Assembly: GCA_029945985.1 (NCBI GenBank)
Contig: JAQSDP010000334.1
Span: forward strand, 1-27,566
Reading direction: 5' to 3'
DNA from: a bacterium
GTDB taxonomy: Bacteria > Acidobacteriota > Blastocatellia > Pyrinomonadales > Pyrinomonadaceae
Length of the DNA: 27,566 bases
Below are positions 1-8,696 of this stretch, one piece after another; the stretch's first letter is position 1, and each line of letters begins with the position of its first letter. The translations under genes were made by a program, and so were the position numbers. The notes beneath the pieces are model-generated. The model was not told where the DNA came from. It saw only the letters and a list, made by a program, of their open reading frames with translations, and made no database searches.

Positions 1-1
1 C

Positions 2-190
2 ATCACGCTCACTGATGGTTCGGGAAAAGGCTATCGAGCCACGACGAATACTTTCGGCTATTTCCGCCTCACCGACATTCCGGCGGGAAACGTTGTGCTC
101 ACGGCGTCGGCGCGCGGTTACACTTTCGGGCCGAGATTTATCGACGCTTCGGCGGATGTAGCAGACCTTCTCATAGTCGCCAGGCGCTGA
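2..190 (+). CDS. Carboxypeptidase-regulatory-like domain protein, C-terminal fragment (5' cut by window edge)
   Basis: An open frame enters from the left edge and stops at TGA 188-190, giving 62 residues. It contains TNTFGYFRLTDIPAGNVVLT followed by ASARGYTFGPR. This is the typical pattern of the beta-sandwich carboxypeptidase-regulatory (CarboxypepD_reg-like) or Cna-B-like domain: a Gly-Tyr-Phe strand, an 'I-P-A-G' turn, then a hydrophobic strand ending A-x-G-Y. These domains usually sit in secreted or outer-membrane proteins. Whatever else the protein contains lies outside the window, so only the end domain can be named. The tail after the domain is short (about 20 residues) and has no sorting motif that I recognise. 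It is transcribed toward mreB but is probably a separate unit, because 232 bp lie between them. Confidence 0.7.
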   Translation: MTLTDGSGKGYRATTNTFGYFRLTDIPAGNVVLTASARGYTFGPRFIDASADVADLLIVARR

Positions 191-422
191 CCTCCGGGAC
201 GAAGGCCGTCTTCTATAAGTCGGCCTTCAAAAAACTCACCGAAAATCAGAATTACACGCGTTTCCAGTAGATAACGCAAGGTATTAGTTGTAACATAACG
301 GGTTAGACGTTTTGGCCGACGGCTGCCCGTTTCTAGACCGAATAAGTGTGCTTTTTCAGGGTTAGGATTACTGCTGTTCGACTCGATCTCTAAGTTAAAT
401 AGGGAAGAAGAACTCTTACAAA
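191..422. other. Intergenic spacer upstream of the mre operon, with a small hairpin
   Basis: This 232-bp gap precedes mreB. An 8-bp perfect inverted repeat (GAAGGCCG 201-208 and CGGCCTTC 221-228, 12-nt loop) lies just after the upstream stop. On the plus strand it is followed by A's rather than T's, so it is not a canonical terminator in that direction. I found no convincing -35/-10 pair for mreB. An AT-rich stretch at about 393-402 is the best place to look. A purine-rich Shine-Dalgarno-like stretch (AGGGAAGAAGAA) lies at about 402-413. Confidence 0.4.
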
Positions 423-1469
423 ATGGCATTTAAATCTTTGTTTAGTTTGTTTTCCAGCGATCTCGCGATCGATCTGGGCACGGCCAATACGCTCGTTTAC
501 GCTAAGGGCCGTGGAATTGTCGTCAGTGAGCCGTCCATCGTGGCGATCAATAAGGTCACGAATCAGGTAGAGGCTGTCGGCCGCGACGCGAAAGAGATGC
601 TCGGCCGCACTCCCGGAAATATCGTCGCGATCCGTCCCATGAAGGACGGGGTCATCGCGAATTTTGAAGTGACGGAGAAGATGCTTCAGCACTTCATCCG
701 CAAAGCTCACAATGGTAAGACCTGGGTCCGTCCTCGCGTTGTCATCGGCATCCCGTCCGAGATTACGCAGGTCGAGCGCAGAGCCGTCGAGGACAGTGCG
801 TATCGTGCAAAGGCTTCGGAAGTTTATCTTGTCGAGGAGGCGATGGCCGCAGCGATCGGCGCGGGCCTTCCGATCACCGAACCGCACGGTAACATGGTCG
901 TGGATATCGGCGGCGGAACGACAGACATCGCGGTTATCTCGCTGTCAGGAATTGTCTATTCGCGAGCCGTCCGCGTTGCGGGTAATGAGATGGACGAGGC
1001 GATCACGCAGTTCATCAAGCGCAAATACAACCTTCTCATCGGCGAGCGTACTGCTGAGGCGATCAAGATCGCGCTTGGAAGCGCATTTCCCCTTGACGAG
1101 CCGCTTTCGATGGAAGTTCGCGGCCGTAACCTGATCGAAGGTATTCCCAAGACGATCACGATGACCGATGAAGAGATCCGCGAAGCTCTCTCCGATTCGA
1201 TCTCGACCATAATCAACGCCGTTCGCGTCGCTCTCGAACGCACGCCCCCTGAACTTTCCGCGGACATCGTCGAACGCGGCATAGTTCTTACCGGCGGCGG
1301 AGCCCTCCTCAAGAATCTCGACAAACGTCTAACGATCGAGACCGGCCTGCCAGTCGTGATCGCAGACGATCCGCTTTCCTCAGTGGTTCTTGGTACCGGA
1401 AAGATGCTTTCCGATATCGAACTCCTCAAGCGCGTTAAGTGGGACAATTCATTGATGACCGGAGGTTAG
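423..1469 (+). CDS. mreB: Rod-shape-determining actin homologue MreB
   Basis: MreB is the cytoplasmic ATP-dependent actin-like filament that positions elongasome peptidoglycan synthesis along the side wall. The 348-residue length is normal for the family. The actin-fold signatures are in order: phosphate-1 DLGTANTLVY near residue 17, the conserved VVIGIPSEITQVERRAV block near residue 106, phosphate-2 VDIGGGTTDIAV near residue 161, and the adenosine motif GIVLTGGGALLKNLDKRL near residue 287. The N-terminus carries a hydrophobic/basic stretch that could form the membrane-binding amphipathic helix (MAFKSLFSLFSSDL). The start at 423 is supported by a purine-rich ribosome-binding region upstream. 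It is the first gene of the mreB-mreC-mreD-mrdA-rodA cluster. The gap to mreC is 72 bp, the longest inside that five-gene cluster. Confidence 0.97.
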   Translation: MAFKSLFSLFSSDLAIDLGTANTLVYAKGRGIVVSEPSIVAINKVTNQVEAVGRDAKEMLGRTPGNIVAIRPMKDGVIANFEVTEKMLQHFIRKAHNGKTWVRPRVVIGIPSEITQVERRAVEDSAYRAKASEVYLVEEAMAAAIGAGLPITEPHGNMVVDIGGGTTDIAVISLSGIVYSRAVRVAGNEMDEAITQFIKRKYNLLIGERTAEAIKIALGSAFPLDEPLSMEVRGRNLIEGIPKTITMTDEEIREALSDSISTIINAVRVALERTPPELSADIVERGIVLTGGGALLKNLDKRLTIETGLPVVIADDPLSSVVLGTGKMLSDIELLKRVKWDNSLMTGG

Positions 1470-1541
1470 GAATTTGGAAGAGTAACTGTGGCTGCCCACG
1501 TTCCTTTTCCGTGCTAGACCCTCCACAATAAGCGGCAAGAC

Positions 1542-2432
1542 ATGGTTGAACGAAGTCAACAGGAAGTTTGGAGATTGACGCCGTGGCTGGCCATTATCCT
1601 GTGCGTGGCGAACTTCGTCCTGATGGCATTTGATGCGCGTGCCGATAGCGGGCAGCGTATCATCCGCGTATGGACACAAACGGCTGCCGACTTCGTCCAA
1701 TCGCCTGTAACTACCGTGACTTCCTCCGTCTCGGGTTATTTCGGCTCGATAGCAAATCTCCGCGGCGCGCAGAGCGAGAACGAAGCGCTCAAGCAGCGGG
1801 TTCAGGAACTCGAGGTCGAATTGAAAGCCAAGGAAGACCTCACCACGGAAAATCAACGGCTCAATGAGCTTCTAAATCTTCCGGAAAAGACCAAATACAA
1901 AGTACTAAACGCTCGCATCATCGGACGCGATCCTTCTGTCTGGTTCGATTCGTCGATCGTTAATCGCGGCAGCTTGGACGGTGTGAAGCTGAATATGCCT
2001 GTGGTAACCAACGGTGGTCTGCTCGGACGCGTGACCGCTGTGGGGCCGCTTACCTCCCAGGTAGACCTCGTTACGCGCGATAAATCCGGCGTCGGTGCGG
2101 TCGTCGGCGAGATCGCTGGATCCAACGCCCTCGGCGTAGTGATGGGTTCAAGCAAACGCGAACTCATCGAGATGCGCTACGTTCCGGGAACTGCAGACGT
2201 CCAGGTTGGACAGATCGTCTATACGACCGGGCAGGACGGTATCTACCCGGCGGGCTTGAAGGTGGGAGAGATCGTCGAGGTTGAGTTGGGCTCGGCAACG
2301 ACTCCCCACCGGATCATGATCCGGCCGAGCGCCGGCCTCGGATCAATGCAGGAGGTCGGAATTCTGCTTTATGAGCCGCCGGTGAAGGAAGAATTCGAGA
2401 AACAGATCGCAAAGCCCGCTAAGGCCAAGTAA
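1542..2432 (+). CDS. mreC: Rod-shape-determining protein MreC
   Basis: MreC is a bitopic inner-membrane protein whose periplasmic part bridges MreB/MreD and activates PBP2. The 296-residue product shows the family layout: a short cytoplasmic N-terminus, one transmembrane segment (about residues 14-32, LTPWLAIILCVANFVLMAF), and a coiled coil (about residues 72-110, rich in Glu, Gln, Leu and Lys heptads). Two beta-barrel lobes follow, with conserved family features such as 'GRDPSVWFDSSIVNRG' and 'GLLGRVTAVGP'. The C-terminal tail is lysine- and alanine-rich. The start at 1542 is the one that places the membrane segment correctly, although the ribosome-binding site is weak. mreD begins only three bases after the stop. 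Confidence 0.95.
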   Translation: MVERSQQEVWRLTPWLAIILCVANFVLMAFDARADSGQRIIRVWTQTAADFVQSPVTTVTSSVSGYFGSIANLRGAQSENEALKQRVQELEVELKAKEDLTTENQRLNELLNLPEKTKYKVLNARIIGRDPSVWFDSSIVNRGSLDGVKLNMPVVTNGGLLGRVTAVGPLTSQVDLVTRDKSGVGAVVGEIAGSNALGVVMGSSKRELIEMRYVPGTADVQVGQIVYTTGQDGIYPAGLKVGEIVEVELGSATTPHRIMIRPSAGLGSMQEVGILLYEPPVKEEFEKQIAKPAKAK

Positions 2433-2435
2433 CGA

Positions 2436-2987
2436 ATGGATCAACTGAAAGTCACCATAGCACTTATTCTCGCCGTTTTGCTGCAGTGGACGCTGCGGAA
2501 CGTCGCGGAGCCGTTTGCGTATATCGACTTTCCGCTCATAATCGTCGTTTACGCCGCACTGCAGCGGGATGCAGTTAAGGCGATCCTGTTCGGTGCGTTC
2601 TCAGGCCTCGCGATCGACGCCCTAAGCGGCGGCCTGTTGGGTGCCAACGGTTTCTCAAAAACGCTGATCGCGTATGTAGTCTCCGAGCTTGCGCGGCGTG
2701 TCTATTTAGACAACCTTCTGCTTCGGATTCCCGTCATAGCGGGGGCTTGCCTGCTGGACGACCTTCTGTATTTTGGTTTGCATCGATTGCTTGGTCAGGA
2801 GCCTTCCGGCGAGTTGGTCTTGACGGTCTCATATTCGCTGATCGGGACGACCGTTGTCGGAACTCTGGTCTATCTGATCCTCGATTACTTTTTGACCGAG
2901 CGCACAAGCGGCGGCAGCCGAGGGCGCGAAACGCTCTCAGCACGCCGCCAATCGCGTAGACGAAACCCGATCCGATTAGGAAAGTAG
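2436..2987 (+). CDS. mreD: Rod-shape-determining membrane protein MreD
   Basis: MreD is the small polytopic inner-membrane partner of MreC in the elongasome. This 183-residue product is almost entirely hydrophobic up to about residue 155, with room for five transmembrane helices. It carries the family-type motif 'FGAFSGLAIDALSGGLLGANGFSKT' (in pieces around residues 52-76), in which an acidic residue and glycines lie between helices. The C-terminus is a strongly basic tail (RRQSRRRNPIRLGK) expected to face the cytoplasm. It starts three bases after mreC and ends two bases before the PBP2 start, consistent with translational coupling. Identity rests on hydrophobic profile plus position, since MreD sequences diverge strongly. 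Confidence 0.9.
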   Translation: MDQLKVTIALILAVLLQWTLRNVAEPFAYIDFPLIIVVYAALQRDAVKAILFGAFSGLAIDALSGGLLGANGFSKTLIAYVVSELARRVYLDNLLLRIPVIAGACLLDDLLYFGLHRLLGQEPSGELVLTVSYSLIGTTVVGTLVYLILDYFLTERTSGGSRGRETLSARRQSRRRNPIRLGK

Positions 2988-2989
2988 CG

Positions 2990-4900
2990 ATGAAGTTGAA
3001 CAACTACACTCAGAATGTTGGGATGCGGATGATCGTGATCCAGATCGTTGCGTTCATCTTGCTTAGTCTGCTTGGAGTTCGGCTTTATTTCCTTCAGATA
3101 GTCCAAGGTGACTACTGGTCGGGGAGGGCCGAAAACCAACGCGTCCGCCTGATCCCGATACCCGCTCCTCGAGGCGCCATTCTCGATCGCAACGGCAAGA
3201 TCCTTGTCGATTCGAGGCCGACCTATAACGTCGTTCTGTCGAACGAACCGCTCAAGACCATCGATGTTTCCGAGCGTGTGCCTGAGTATGCACGAGGGCT
3301 GAACCTCGAGCCGGATTTTGTCGCCGAACGATTGAGCTTGATCAAGAAGCAGAATGATTTCGAAACGATGGTGCTCAAGGAAAGCGCCACGATGCAGGAC
3401 ATTGCATGGGTCGAATCTCATAACCTCGAGTTTCCGGAGCTCCGCATCGAGCTTCAGCCGCAGAGGACTTACCCGCATGGGAAAATGCTTGCGCATGTGG
3501 TCGGATATGTCGGCGAGATCAGTCCCAAGCAGCTTGAATCAGACACATATAAAGCTAAGGGACTGCGACCTGGGGACATTATTGGCAAGAACGGCCTTGA
3601 GCAGTCTTATGACGAGTTCCTTCGCGGCCGTCCAGGCTATCGTAAGGTTCTCGTAGACAGCCGAGGTCGCGTGCAAAGCGAGATCGAAGTTGTTCAGCCT
3701 CAGGCCGGTCAAGACCTGATCTCGACGATAGACCTGGATCTTCAGATCTCGGCGGAACAGCAGTTGGAGGCCTCAGCAACCAAGCGCGGTGCTCTTGTTG
3801 CCTTGGATCCGAATAACGGAGAGATCTTGGCGCTCGCGTCGGCTCCGTCCTATGATCCGAATGTCTTTACACAGGGCAGCAAGACGCCCGAAGGAAGACG
3901 ACAGATCGCCGCATATTGGCAGGACGAAAAGAGGCCGCTGTATAATCGCGCGATCCAAGGGCAGTACCCGCCCGGATCCACATGGAAGATTCCCGAGTCC
4001 TTGGGAGCTCTTCAGCAGGGAGTGATCACGGTTAAGAATTCGAACTTGGCTTGCGGCGGCGGCATCACCATTGGCAACAAATTCACGCGCTGCATGGGCA
4101 GTCACGGTTCGCCACCTCTTTCTTACGCGATCACGAAATCTTGTGATGGATACTACTATCGGCTCGCACTGAAGATGAAGATCGAGGGGCTGATAGAAAT
4201 GATCGAAACCTTCGATTTTGACAAGCGGACCGGCATCGACATTCCTAATGAAAAGGTTAGCCAGACCCCAAAAAGCTGGAAGCCGATCGTCGAAAAACGA
4301 GAGGGGCGATGGAGTGACATTCGCACCGTGTATGCCTCGATCGGACAGGATACGGTAGTAGTCACGCCGATTTCGCTGCTACGGGCCGTCGCGAGCATCG
4401 GCGTAAAAGGAAAAATGTACGTCCCGCACCTGATGAAGGAATTCAAACCGATCGGCGCGATGGGCGAGGAAGGCTCGCAGAGCTATTTCGCTGGGCGGCC
4501 GGGGTTTGGATTTGATCGGCCCGAACCAAAGTTGATCCCGATGACGCCCGAACAAGAAGAAGTGATGGTCAAGGGAATGTGGGGCGTCGTTCAGCCGGGC
4601 GGCACTGCGGGTGCAAGCGCTATTGCGGGGTTTGATATTGCCGGAAAGACCGGCACGGCTCAAGTGGCGGCTCTTGGCAAAGACGTCGGTGCAAAAAAGG
4701 ATCACGCGTGGTTCGTATCCTTCGCCCCCGCGTTCAAGCCCGAGATCGCGATCATCGCTTTGATCGAGAACGTAGGCTTCGGTGGGAGCCATGCGGCACC
4801 TGCGGCTAAGGGAGTCTACGAGACTTACATCGCGACCCGCTATGGCGGCGTTCCACCGGCCGGGGCTTCGATCGAGCCGAAGCTGATCGCAAAGAGATAA
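2990..4900 (+). CDS. mrdA: Penicillin-binding protein 2, elongasome transpeptidase
   Basis: This is a monofunctional class B transpeptidase that cross-links peptidoglycan made by RodA during cell elongation. It has 636 residues. An N-terminal membrane anchor spans about residues 13-35. The pedestal/dimerisation domain follows, including the family 'PAPRGAILDRNG' (about 58-69) and 'GKNGLEQSYDEFLRG' motifs. The transpeptidase domain carries the catalytic Ser330 in STWK (330-333), the second motif Ser384-Cys-Asp386, and the third motif Lys553-Thr-Gly-Thr. The S-x-D form of motif two is usual for PBP2 rather than PBP3. It starts two bases after mreD, and its stop overlaps the rodA start by one base (TAATG). 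PBP2 and RodA work as one complex, and this gene order matches that. Confidence 0.96.
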   Translation: MKLNNYTQNVGMRMIVIQIVAFILLSLLGVRLYFLQIVQGDYWSGRAENQRVRLIPIPAPRGAILDRNGKILVDSRPTYNVVLSNEPLKTIDVSERVPEYARGLNLEPDFVAERLSLIKKQNDFETMVLKESATMQDIAWVESHNLEFPELRIELQPQRTYPHGKMLAHVVGYVGEISPKQLESDTYKAKGLRPGDIIGKNGLEQSYDEFLRGRPGYRKVLVDSRGRVQSEIEVVQPQAGQDLISTIDLDLQISAEQQLEASATKRGALVALDPNNGEILALASAPSYDPNVFTQGSKTPEGRRQIAAYWQDEKRPLYNRAIQGQYPPGSTWKIPESLGALQQGVITVKNSNLACGGGITIGNKFTRCMGSHGSPPLSYAITKSCDGYYYRLALKMKIEGLIEMIETFDFDKRTGIDIPNEKVSQTPKSWKPIVEKREGRWSDIRTVYASIGQDTVVVTPISLLRAVASIGVKGKMYVPHLMKEFKPIGAMGEEGSQSYFAGRPGFGFDRPEPKLIPMTPEQEEVMVKGMWGVVQPGGTAGASAIAGFDIAGKTGTAQVAALGKDVGAKKDHAWFVSFAPAFKPEIAIIALIENVGFGGSHAAPAAKGVYETYIATRYGGVPPAGASIEPKLIAKR

Positions 4901-6018
4901 TGGTAGCGATAATCGAAAAACGCGATCTCCGCGACTTTGATTGGCTGACGACGATCCTTGCGATCTCGATCGCCGGCTTTGGAGTTTGGCAGATCCACAA
5001 TGCCTTGCCGCACGAGAGTATCTGGACGAAACAGATCGTGGGTATTGGCATCGCGCTCTTCGCCTTTGTCCTGATCGTTTTCAGCGATTATCGCCGCATT
5101 ATTGATATCGCGCCGTTCTTCTATGGGTTTGGACTGCTCCTTCTCGCACTTGTTCTCACGCCGCTTGGCGTCGAGGTCAATGGACAACAGGCCTGGCTGA
5201 AGCTCCCCGTGATCGGGCAGTTCCAGCCTTCCGAGTTCGCGAAGATCCCCACGGTGCTAATGCTCGCTCGTTACTTCGGTCAGAAGAAAGGCGGTGCACT
5301 CACCATTCGCGAAACACTTATCGGAGCGGCGATACTCGCCGGCCCGGTTGGCCTCATCATGCTCGAACCGGACGCCGGACAGGCGATCACTTATTTCCCG
5401 ATGCTTGCGGCCGCACTCTTCCTTTCGGGAATCAAGATCCGTTACGTTATCCTTGCGACCGTGACCGCGGCGCTGCTTATCCCGGCCGCATGGATCGTCG
5501 GGGTTAAGACGGGCAAGATCAAGACCTATCAACAGGAACGCATAAACGCGATCATCGACCCGGAAAGCGTCGATCCTCGCGGGTATGGATACCACACAGT
5601 TCAATCTGTGATCACGGTCGGAAAGGGGGGTCTCTCCGGAATTCAAGGTGATTCGCAAACATCTCAGAGCGTCTTAAAATTCTTACCCGAGCCGCAGACC
5701 GATTTTATTTTCGCCGTCACTGCGGAAAACACGGGATTTATAGGCTGCATCTCGCTGCTTTTGGCCTACGCTCTGTTACTTTCGAGGATGATCGCGGGTG
5801 CCAGAGAAGCTAACGAAAGGCCCGCAACGCTGGCGATCATGTGTTTTGCAACTGCGATGGTATTTCAGATATTTATGAACGTCGGGATGGCTCTTGGCGT
5901 ACTCCCGGTGATCGGAGTGCCGTTGCCGTTGATGAGCGCGGGATTGTCCGCTTTGCTCACGACCTTCTGCGCCATCGGTTTCGTAGTCAGCATTCGGATG
6001 CGAAGATTTGTGAATTAG
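4900..6018 (+). CDS. rodA: SEDS peptidoglycan glycosyltransferase RodA
   Basis: RodA is the polytopic SEDS-family glycosyltransferase that polymerises lipid II for side-wall growth together with PBP2. The 372-residue product has about ten hydrophobic segments. It shows family motifs: 'QPSEFAKI' (about residue 108), 'LEPDAGQA' (about residue 155) containing the Asp essential in SEDS enzymes, and 'FLPEPQTDFIFAVTAENTGF' (about residues 261-280), plus a C-terminal 'GVPLPLMSAG' block. The start codon overlaps the mrdA stop by one base, indicating coupled translation. After its stop comes a 91-bp gap with a palindromic repeat, and then the class A PBP gene. Confidence 0.96.
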   Translation: MVAIIEKRDLRDFDWLTTILAISIAGFGVWQIHNALPHESIWTKQIVGIGIALFAFVLIVFSDYRRIIDIAPFFYGFGLLLLALVLTPLGVEVNGQQAWLKLPVIGQFQPSEFAKIPTVLMLARYFGQKKGGALTIRETLIGAAILAGPVGLIMLEPDAGQAITYFPMLAAALFLSGIKIRYVILATVTAALLIPAAWIVGVKTGKIKTYQQERINAIIDPESVDPRGYGYHTVQSVITVGKGGLSGIQGDSQTSQSVLKFLPEPQTDFIFAVTAENTGFIGCISLLLAYALLLSRMIAGAREANERPATLAIMCFATAMVFQIFMNVGMALGVLPVIGVPLPLMSAGLSALLTTFCAIGFVVSIRMRRFVN

Positions 6019-6025
6019 TTCAGAG

Positions 6026-6088
6026 GCCCGCGGGATTAGCAAGGGCGAACTGACAGGTTGGATGTATCGCCCTTGCTTACGCGTGGGC
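6026..6088. repeat. REP-like intergenic palindrome, complete two-armed copy
   Basis: Two inverted arms lie at 6026-6047 and 6068-6088 with a 20-nt loop. The innermost 10 bp pair perfectly (AGCAAGGGCG against CGCCCTTGCT). The outer parts pair imperfectly, with GCCCGCGGG opposite GCGTGGGC. The right arm read on the minus strand contains GCGTAAGCAAGGGCG, which recurs exactly at 13119-13133 and in altered form at about 15026, 19996 and 26806. It lies between rodA and the class A PBP gene, so as RNA it would form a stem-loop that could moderate read-through or stabilise the upstream message. Confidence 0.75.
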
Positions 6089-6109
6089 TAACGCAATAGG
6101 TAGGGATTT

Positions 6110-8659
6110 ATGGCTAGGGAAAGAAGGATAGTCGAGAAGGAAGTTAGATCGGTCGGCGGGAAGCGCAGCCTGGGCTCAAGCTTGGTATGGATAATGACCG
6201 CGTTGCTACTTTCGGTCGCCGCCGGTGCATTGACGGGCGTGCTCGCTTCTTACTACCTTAACAACTCCCGATATTCAGTTGAGGTCTCGGCTCTTGCCAC
6301 CTATCGTCCGCCTCAGGTTACGACGATCTATGCCGATGACGGCGAGACCGTTCTTGCTGAGTTCGCCATCGAGAAACGCATCCCGATCAAAGAGCAAGAT
6401 ATCCCGAAGAATGTCGAAAACGCGCTGCTGGCGGTCGAGGACTATCGTTATTACAGCCATCCTGGTATCGATCCGTACCGCATCGCCGGGGCAGTTTTCA
6501 AGAACATCACGACCGGCACTTCCGAAGGCGCTTCGACGATCACGCAGCAGCTTGCGAAGAATTTATTCCTTTATAAGGATCAGACCTATTCCCGCAAAGT
6601 AAATGAGTGGATGGTCGCCCTCCAGATCGAACGGTTCTACACCAAGCGGCAGATCCTGGAGATGTATATGAATTACGTCTTCCTGGGCGCCGGCGCATAC
6701 GGGTTTGAAGCGGGCGCACGAACGTACTTCGGAAAATCTCTGAAAGATCTGAATCTGGAAGAAGCTGCTCTGCTCGCAGCGATCCCGAAATCGCCCGAGT
6801 ATTCCCCGACCCGAAATCTCCAGAAGGCCGAGGCACGACGAAACATCGTGCTCGACCAGATGGCAAAGTACGGCTACATCTCAACAGCGGAAGCCTCCGC
6901 GGCAAAAGCCAAGCCGGTCAAGCTTGCCGACACGGCGTACTATCAGTCTTTGCCCAAGTCGACAGCGTGGGATTACCCGGTAGAGGAGATCCGTAAGTAT
7001 CTCGAAGAAAAATATACGACCCGCGTTGCGCAGGGCGGCCTCAAGGTGTATTCGACGATCAATGTCGAAGGACAGAAACTTGCGACAAAGGCGATCCGTG
7101 AACGGCTTCGTGTGTATGACCGCGGCCGTAAATGGCGATCGGATTACCAGAACATTCTCGTAGATAACGAAGGCCAGCCACTGACCGAAGAGAAGGACAT
7201 CATCAAGGCGCTGAATGCTTTCAAACACGCCGATTGGTACGGTGATGAGTATGATGAGGGCGAGTACATAAAGGGCCTGGTCGTGACGCAAAATGCGGCG
7301 GCGGACGAAGTCGGTGTGCGATTCGGGCGCTACAAGGCTGTGGTAGGTGCGGCAAACATGGGTCGCCGCGGGAAACGTCCGAAAGAGGAGCTTAAACCGG
7401 GATTCCTCGCAGAGTTCGTGGTCAAGAAGGTCGATAACGACAAGCAAGTTCTCGAAGTTGAACTCTCACAAGTGCCTGAGGTCCAGGCGTCGATCGTCTG
7501 CATCAATTCCAAGAACGGCGAGGTCGTCACCATGGTCGGCGGATACGACTTCCAAACGAGCAAGTTCAATAATGCGACGCAAGGTTTGCGTCAGACGGGT
7601 TCGGCCTACAAACCTTTTATCTATACTGCGGCGGTCGAGGATGGAATGACGCCCGATATGCTAGTTAGCGGAGCGCCGATCAAACGTGGTGGCTGGCAGC
7701 CAACTAACTACGGCGGAGCGACAAGCCATCCTAACGTCCCGATGAAGGAAGCACTGGCAAGGTCTTACAATCTCGCGGCCGTGCACCTACTTGAGCAGGT
7801 CGGGATCCAGGCTGGAGCCCAGATGGTCCGCCGCTTCGGGATCTCGAATCCGATGGCTCCAAGTCTCCCGTCCGCTCTCGGGGCCAGCGAGGCGTCATTG
7901 CTGGAAATGGTGGCAGCATACAGTGCGTTCCCAAACAAGGGCGTTCGCGTCCAGCCGCATCTGATACGCGAAGTTTACAGCCGCGACGGCACTTTGCTGG
8001 AGAAGTTTGAGGGGACGAGTTCCCGCGTCACCAGCGAATATGTGGCACTAACGATGGTAGACATGATGCGAGGTGTCGTCGCGGGAGGAGGCACGGCTCC
8101 GGGCGCTAGCGCAGCAGGACATCCTCTCGCCGGCAAAACCGGAACCGTGAACAACGAAACCGACGTCTGGTTCATCGGCTACACCCCGTCGTTCGTCACG
8201 GGGGTGTGGATGGGGAACCCGCTGCGTAAAGAATCGCTGGGAACCGGAATGACCGGCGGCGGGGCGGCTCTGCCATACTTCAACGCCTTCATGAACGGGT
8301 TTATGAAGGGCAAACCGCGTGAATCATTCCCATCAGTTCCGCCGATCCCATCGGAGATCCGGACTCTGATGGAGCGCAATAAGCGTGAGGAGCTCGAAAA
8401 ACTCGAGAAAGCCGCGCAGGCTGCGGTTCGGTCGGGAGCCTCAACTACTCCGGTCACTACGGATACGACCGTCGCGACACCGGCCGGAACTGATAACGGC
8501 TCAAATCCGGCCGTAAATGACGCCAGGCCGACGACCGGTACCGAAATCGCTCCGCCGCCGGCATCCCGGCCAGCGGCGAAACCTCCAGTAAAAGAACCCG
8601 ATCTGCCTAAGTCAGAGCCGGAAGGTTCGCGTCGAAAAGGAAAAAAAGGCGATAACTAA
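6110..8659 (+). CDS. mrcA: Class A penicillin-binding protein 1A (transglycosylase/transpeptidase)
   Basis: This bifunctional peptidoglycan synthase has 849 residues. A basic cytoplasmic N-terminus and one transmembrane helix (about 24-48) precede the GT51 glycosyltransferase domain. That domain has catalytic Glu110 in 'LLAVEDYRYYSHPGID', the motif 'GASTITQQLAKNLF' (about 140-153) and Glu184 in 'RQILEMYMN'. A linker/OB-like region follows. The transpeptidase domain has Ser498 in SAYK (498-501), Ser552-Tyr-Asn554, and Lys676-Thr-Gly-Thr. The C-terminal roughly 90 residues are low-complexity Pro/Thr/Ala followed by a Lys/Arg-rich end. The start has a purine-rich upstream stretch (TAGGTAGGGA). 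The adjacent elongasome genes suggest co-evolved wall synthesis. The stop codon lies inside the terminator stem at 8656-8696. Confidence 0.95.
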   Translation: MARERRIVEKEVRSVGGKRSLGSSLVWIMTALLLSVAAGALTGVLASYYLNNSRYSVEVSALATYRPPQVTTIYADDGETVLAEFAIEKRIPIKEQDIPKNVENALLAVEDYRYYSHPGIDPYRIAGAVFKNITTGTSEGASTITQQLAKNLFLYKDQTYSRKVNEWMVALQIERFYTKRQILEMYMNYVFLGAGAYGFEAGARTYFGKSLKDLNLEEAALLAAIPKSPEYSPTRNLQKAEARRNIVLDQMAKYGYISTAEASAAKAKPVKLADTAYYQSLPKSTAWDYPVEEIRKYLEEKYTTRVAQGGLKVYSTINVEGQKLATKAIRERLRVYDRGRKWRSDYQNILVDNEGQPLTEEKDIIKALNAFKHADWYGDEYDEGEYIKGLVVTQNAAADEVGVRFGRYKAVVGAANMGRRGKRPKEELKPGFLAEFVVKKVDNDKQVLEVELSQVPEVQASIVCINSKNGEVVTMVGGYDFQTSKFNNATQGLRQTGSAYKPFIYTAAVEDGMTPDMLVSGAPIKRGGWQPTNYGGATSHPNVPMKEALARSYNLAAVHLLEQVGIQAGAQMVRRFGISNPMAPSLPSALGASEASLLEMVAAYSAFPNKGVRVQPHLIREVYSRDGTLLEKFEGTSSRVTSEYVALTMVDMMRGVVAGGGTAPGASAAGHPLAGKTGTVNNETDVWFIGYTPSFVTGVWMGNPLRKESLGTGMTGGGAALPYFNAFMNGFMKGKPRESFPSVPPIPSEIRTLMERNKREELEKLEKAAQAAVRSGASTTPVTTDTTVATPAGTDNGSNPAVNDARPTTGTEIAPPPASRPAAKPPVKEPDLPKSEPEGSRRKGKKGDN

Positions 8660-8696
8660 TGAAAAGGACAGGCGATTCGCCTGTCTTTTTCATTAG
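8656..8696. terminator. Symmetrical bidirectional terminator holding both convergent stop codons
   Basis: The 19-nt arms 8656-8674 and 8678-8696 are inverted complements around a 3-nt loop (ATT), with a single G-U pair at 8666/8686. The GC-rich core is GACAGGCG/CGCCTGTC, flanked by AAAA/TTTT, which provides a U-tract in both directions. The TAA of the class A PBP (8657-8659) pairs base for base with the TAA of the convergent esterase (8693-8695). Confidence 0.93.

Noticed and set aside
201..228. Hairpin after the left-edge gene as a terminator.
   Set aside because: The stem is followed by A's rather than T's on the plus strand. It would need another factor to terminate, so it is noted only as a hairpin.
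390..887. Long antisense open frames opposite mreB and other highly biased genes.
   Set aside because: They are shadows of the real coding frames, with no protein-like composition and no initiation signals.
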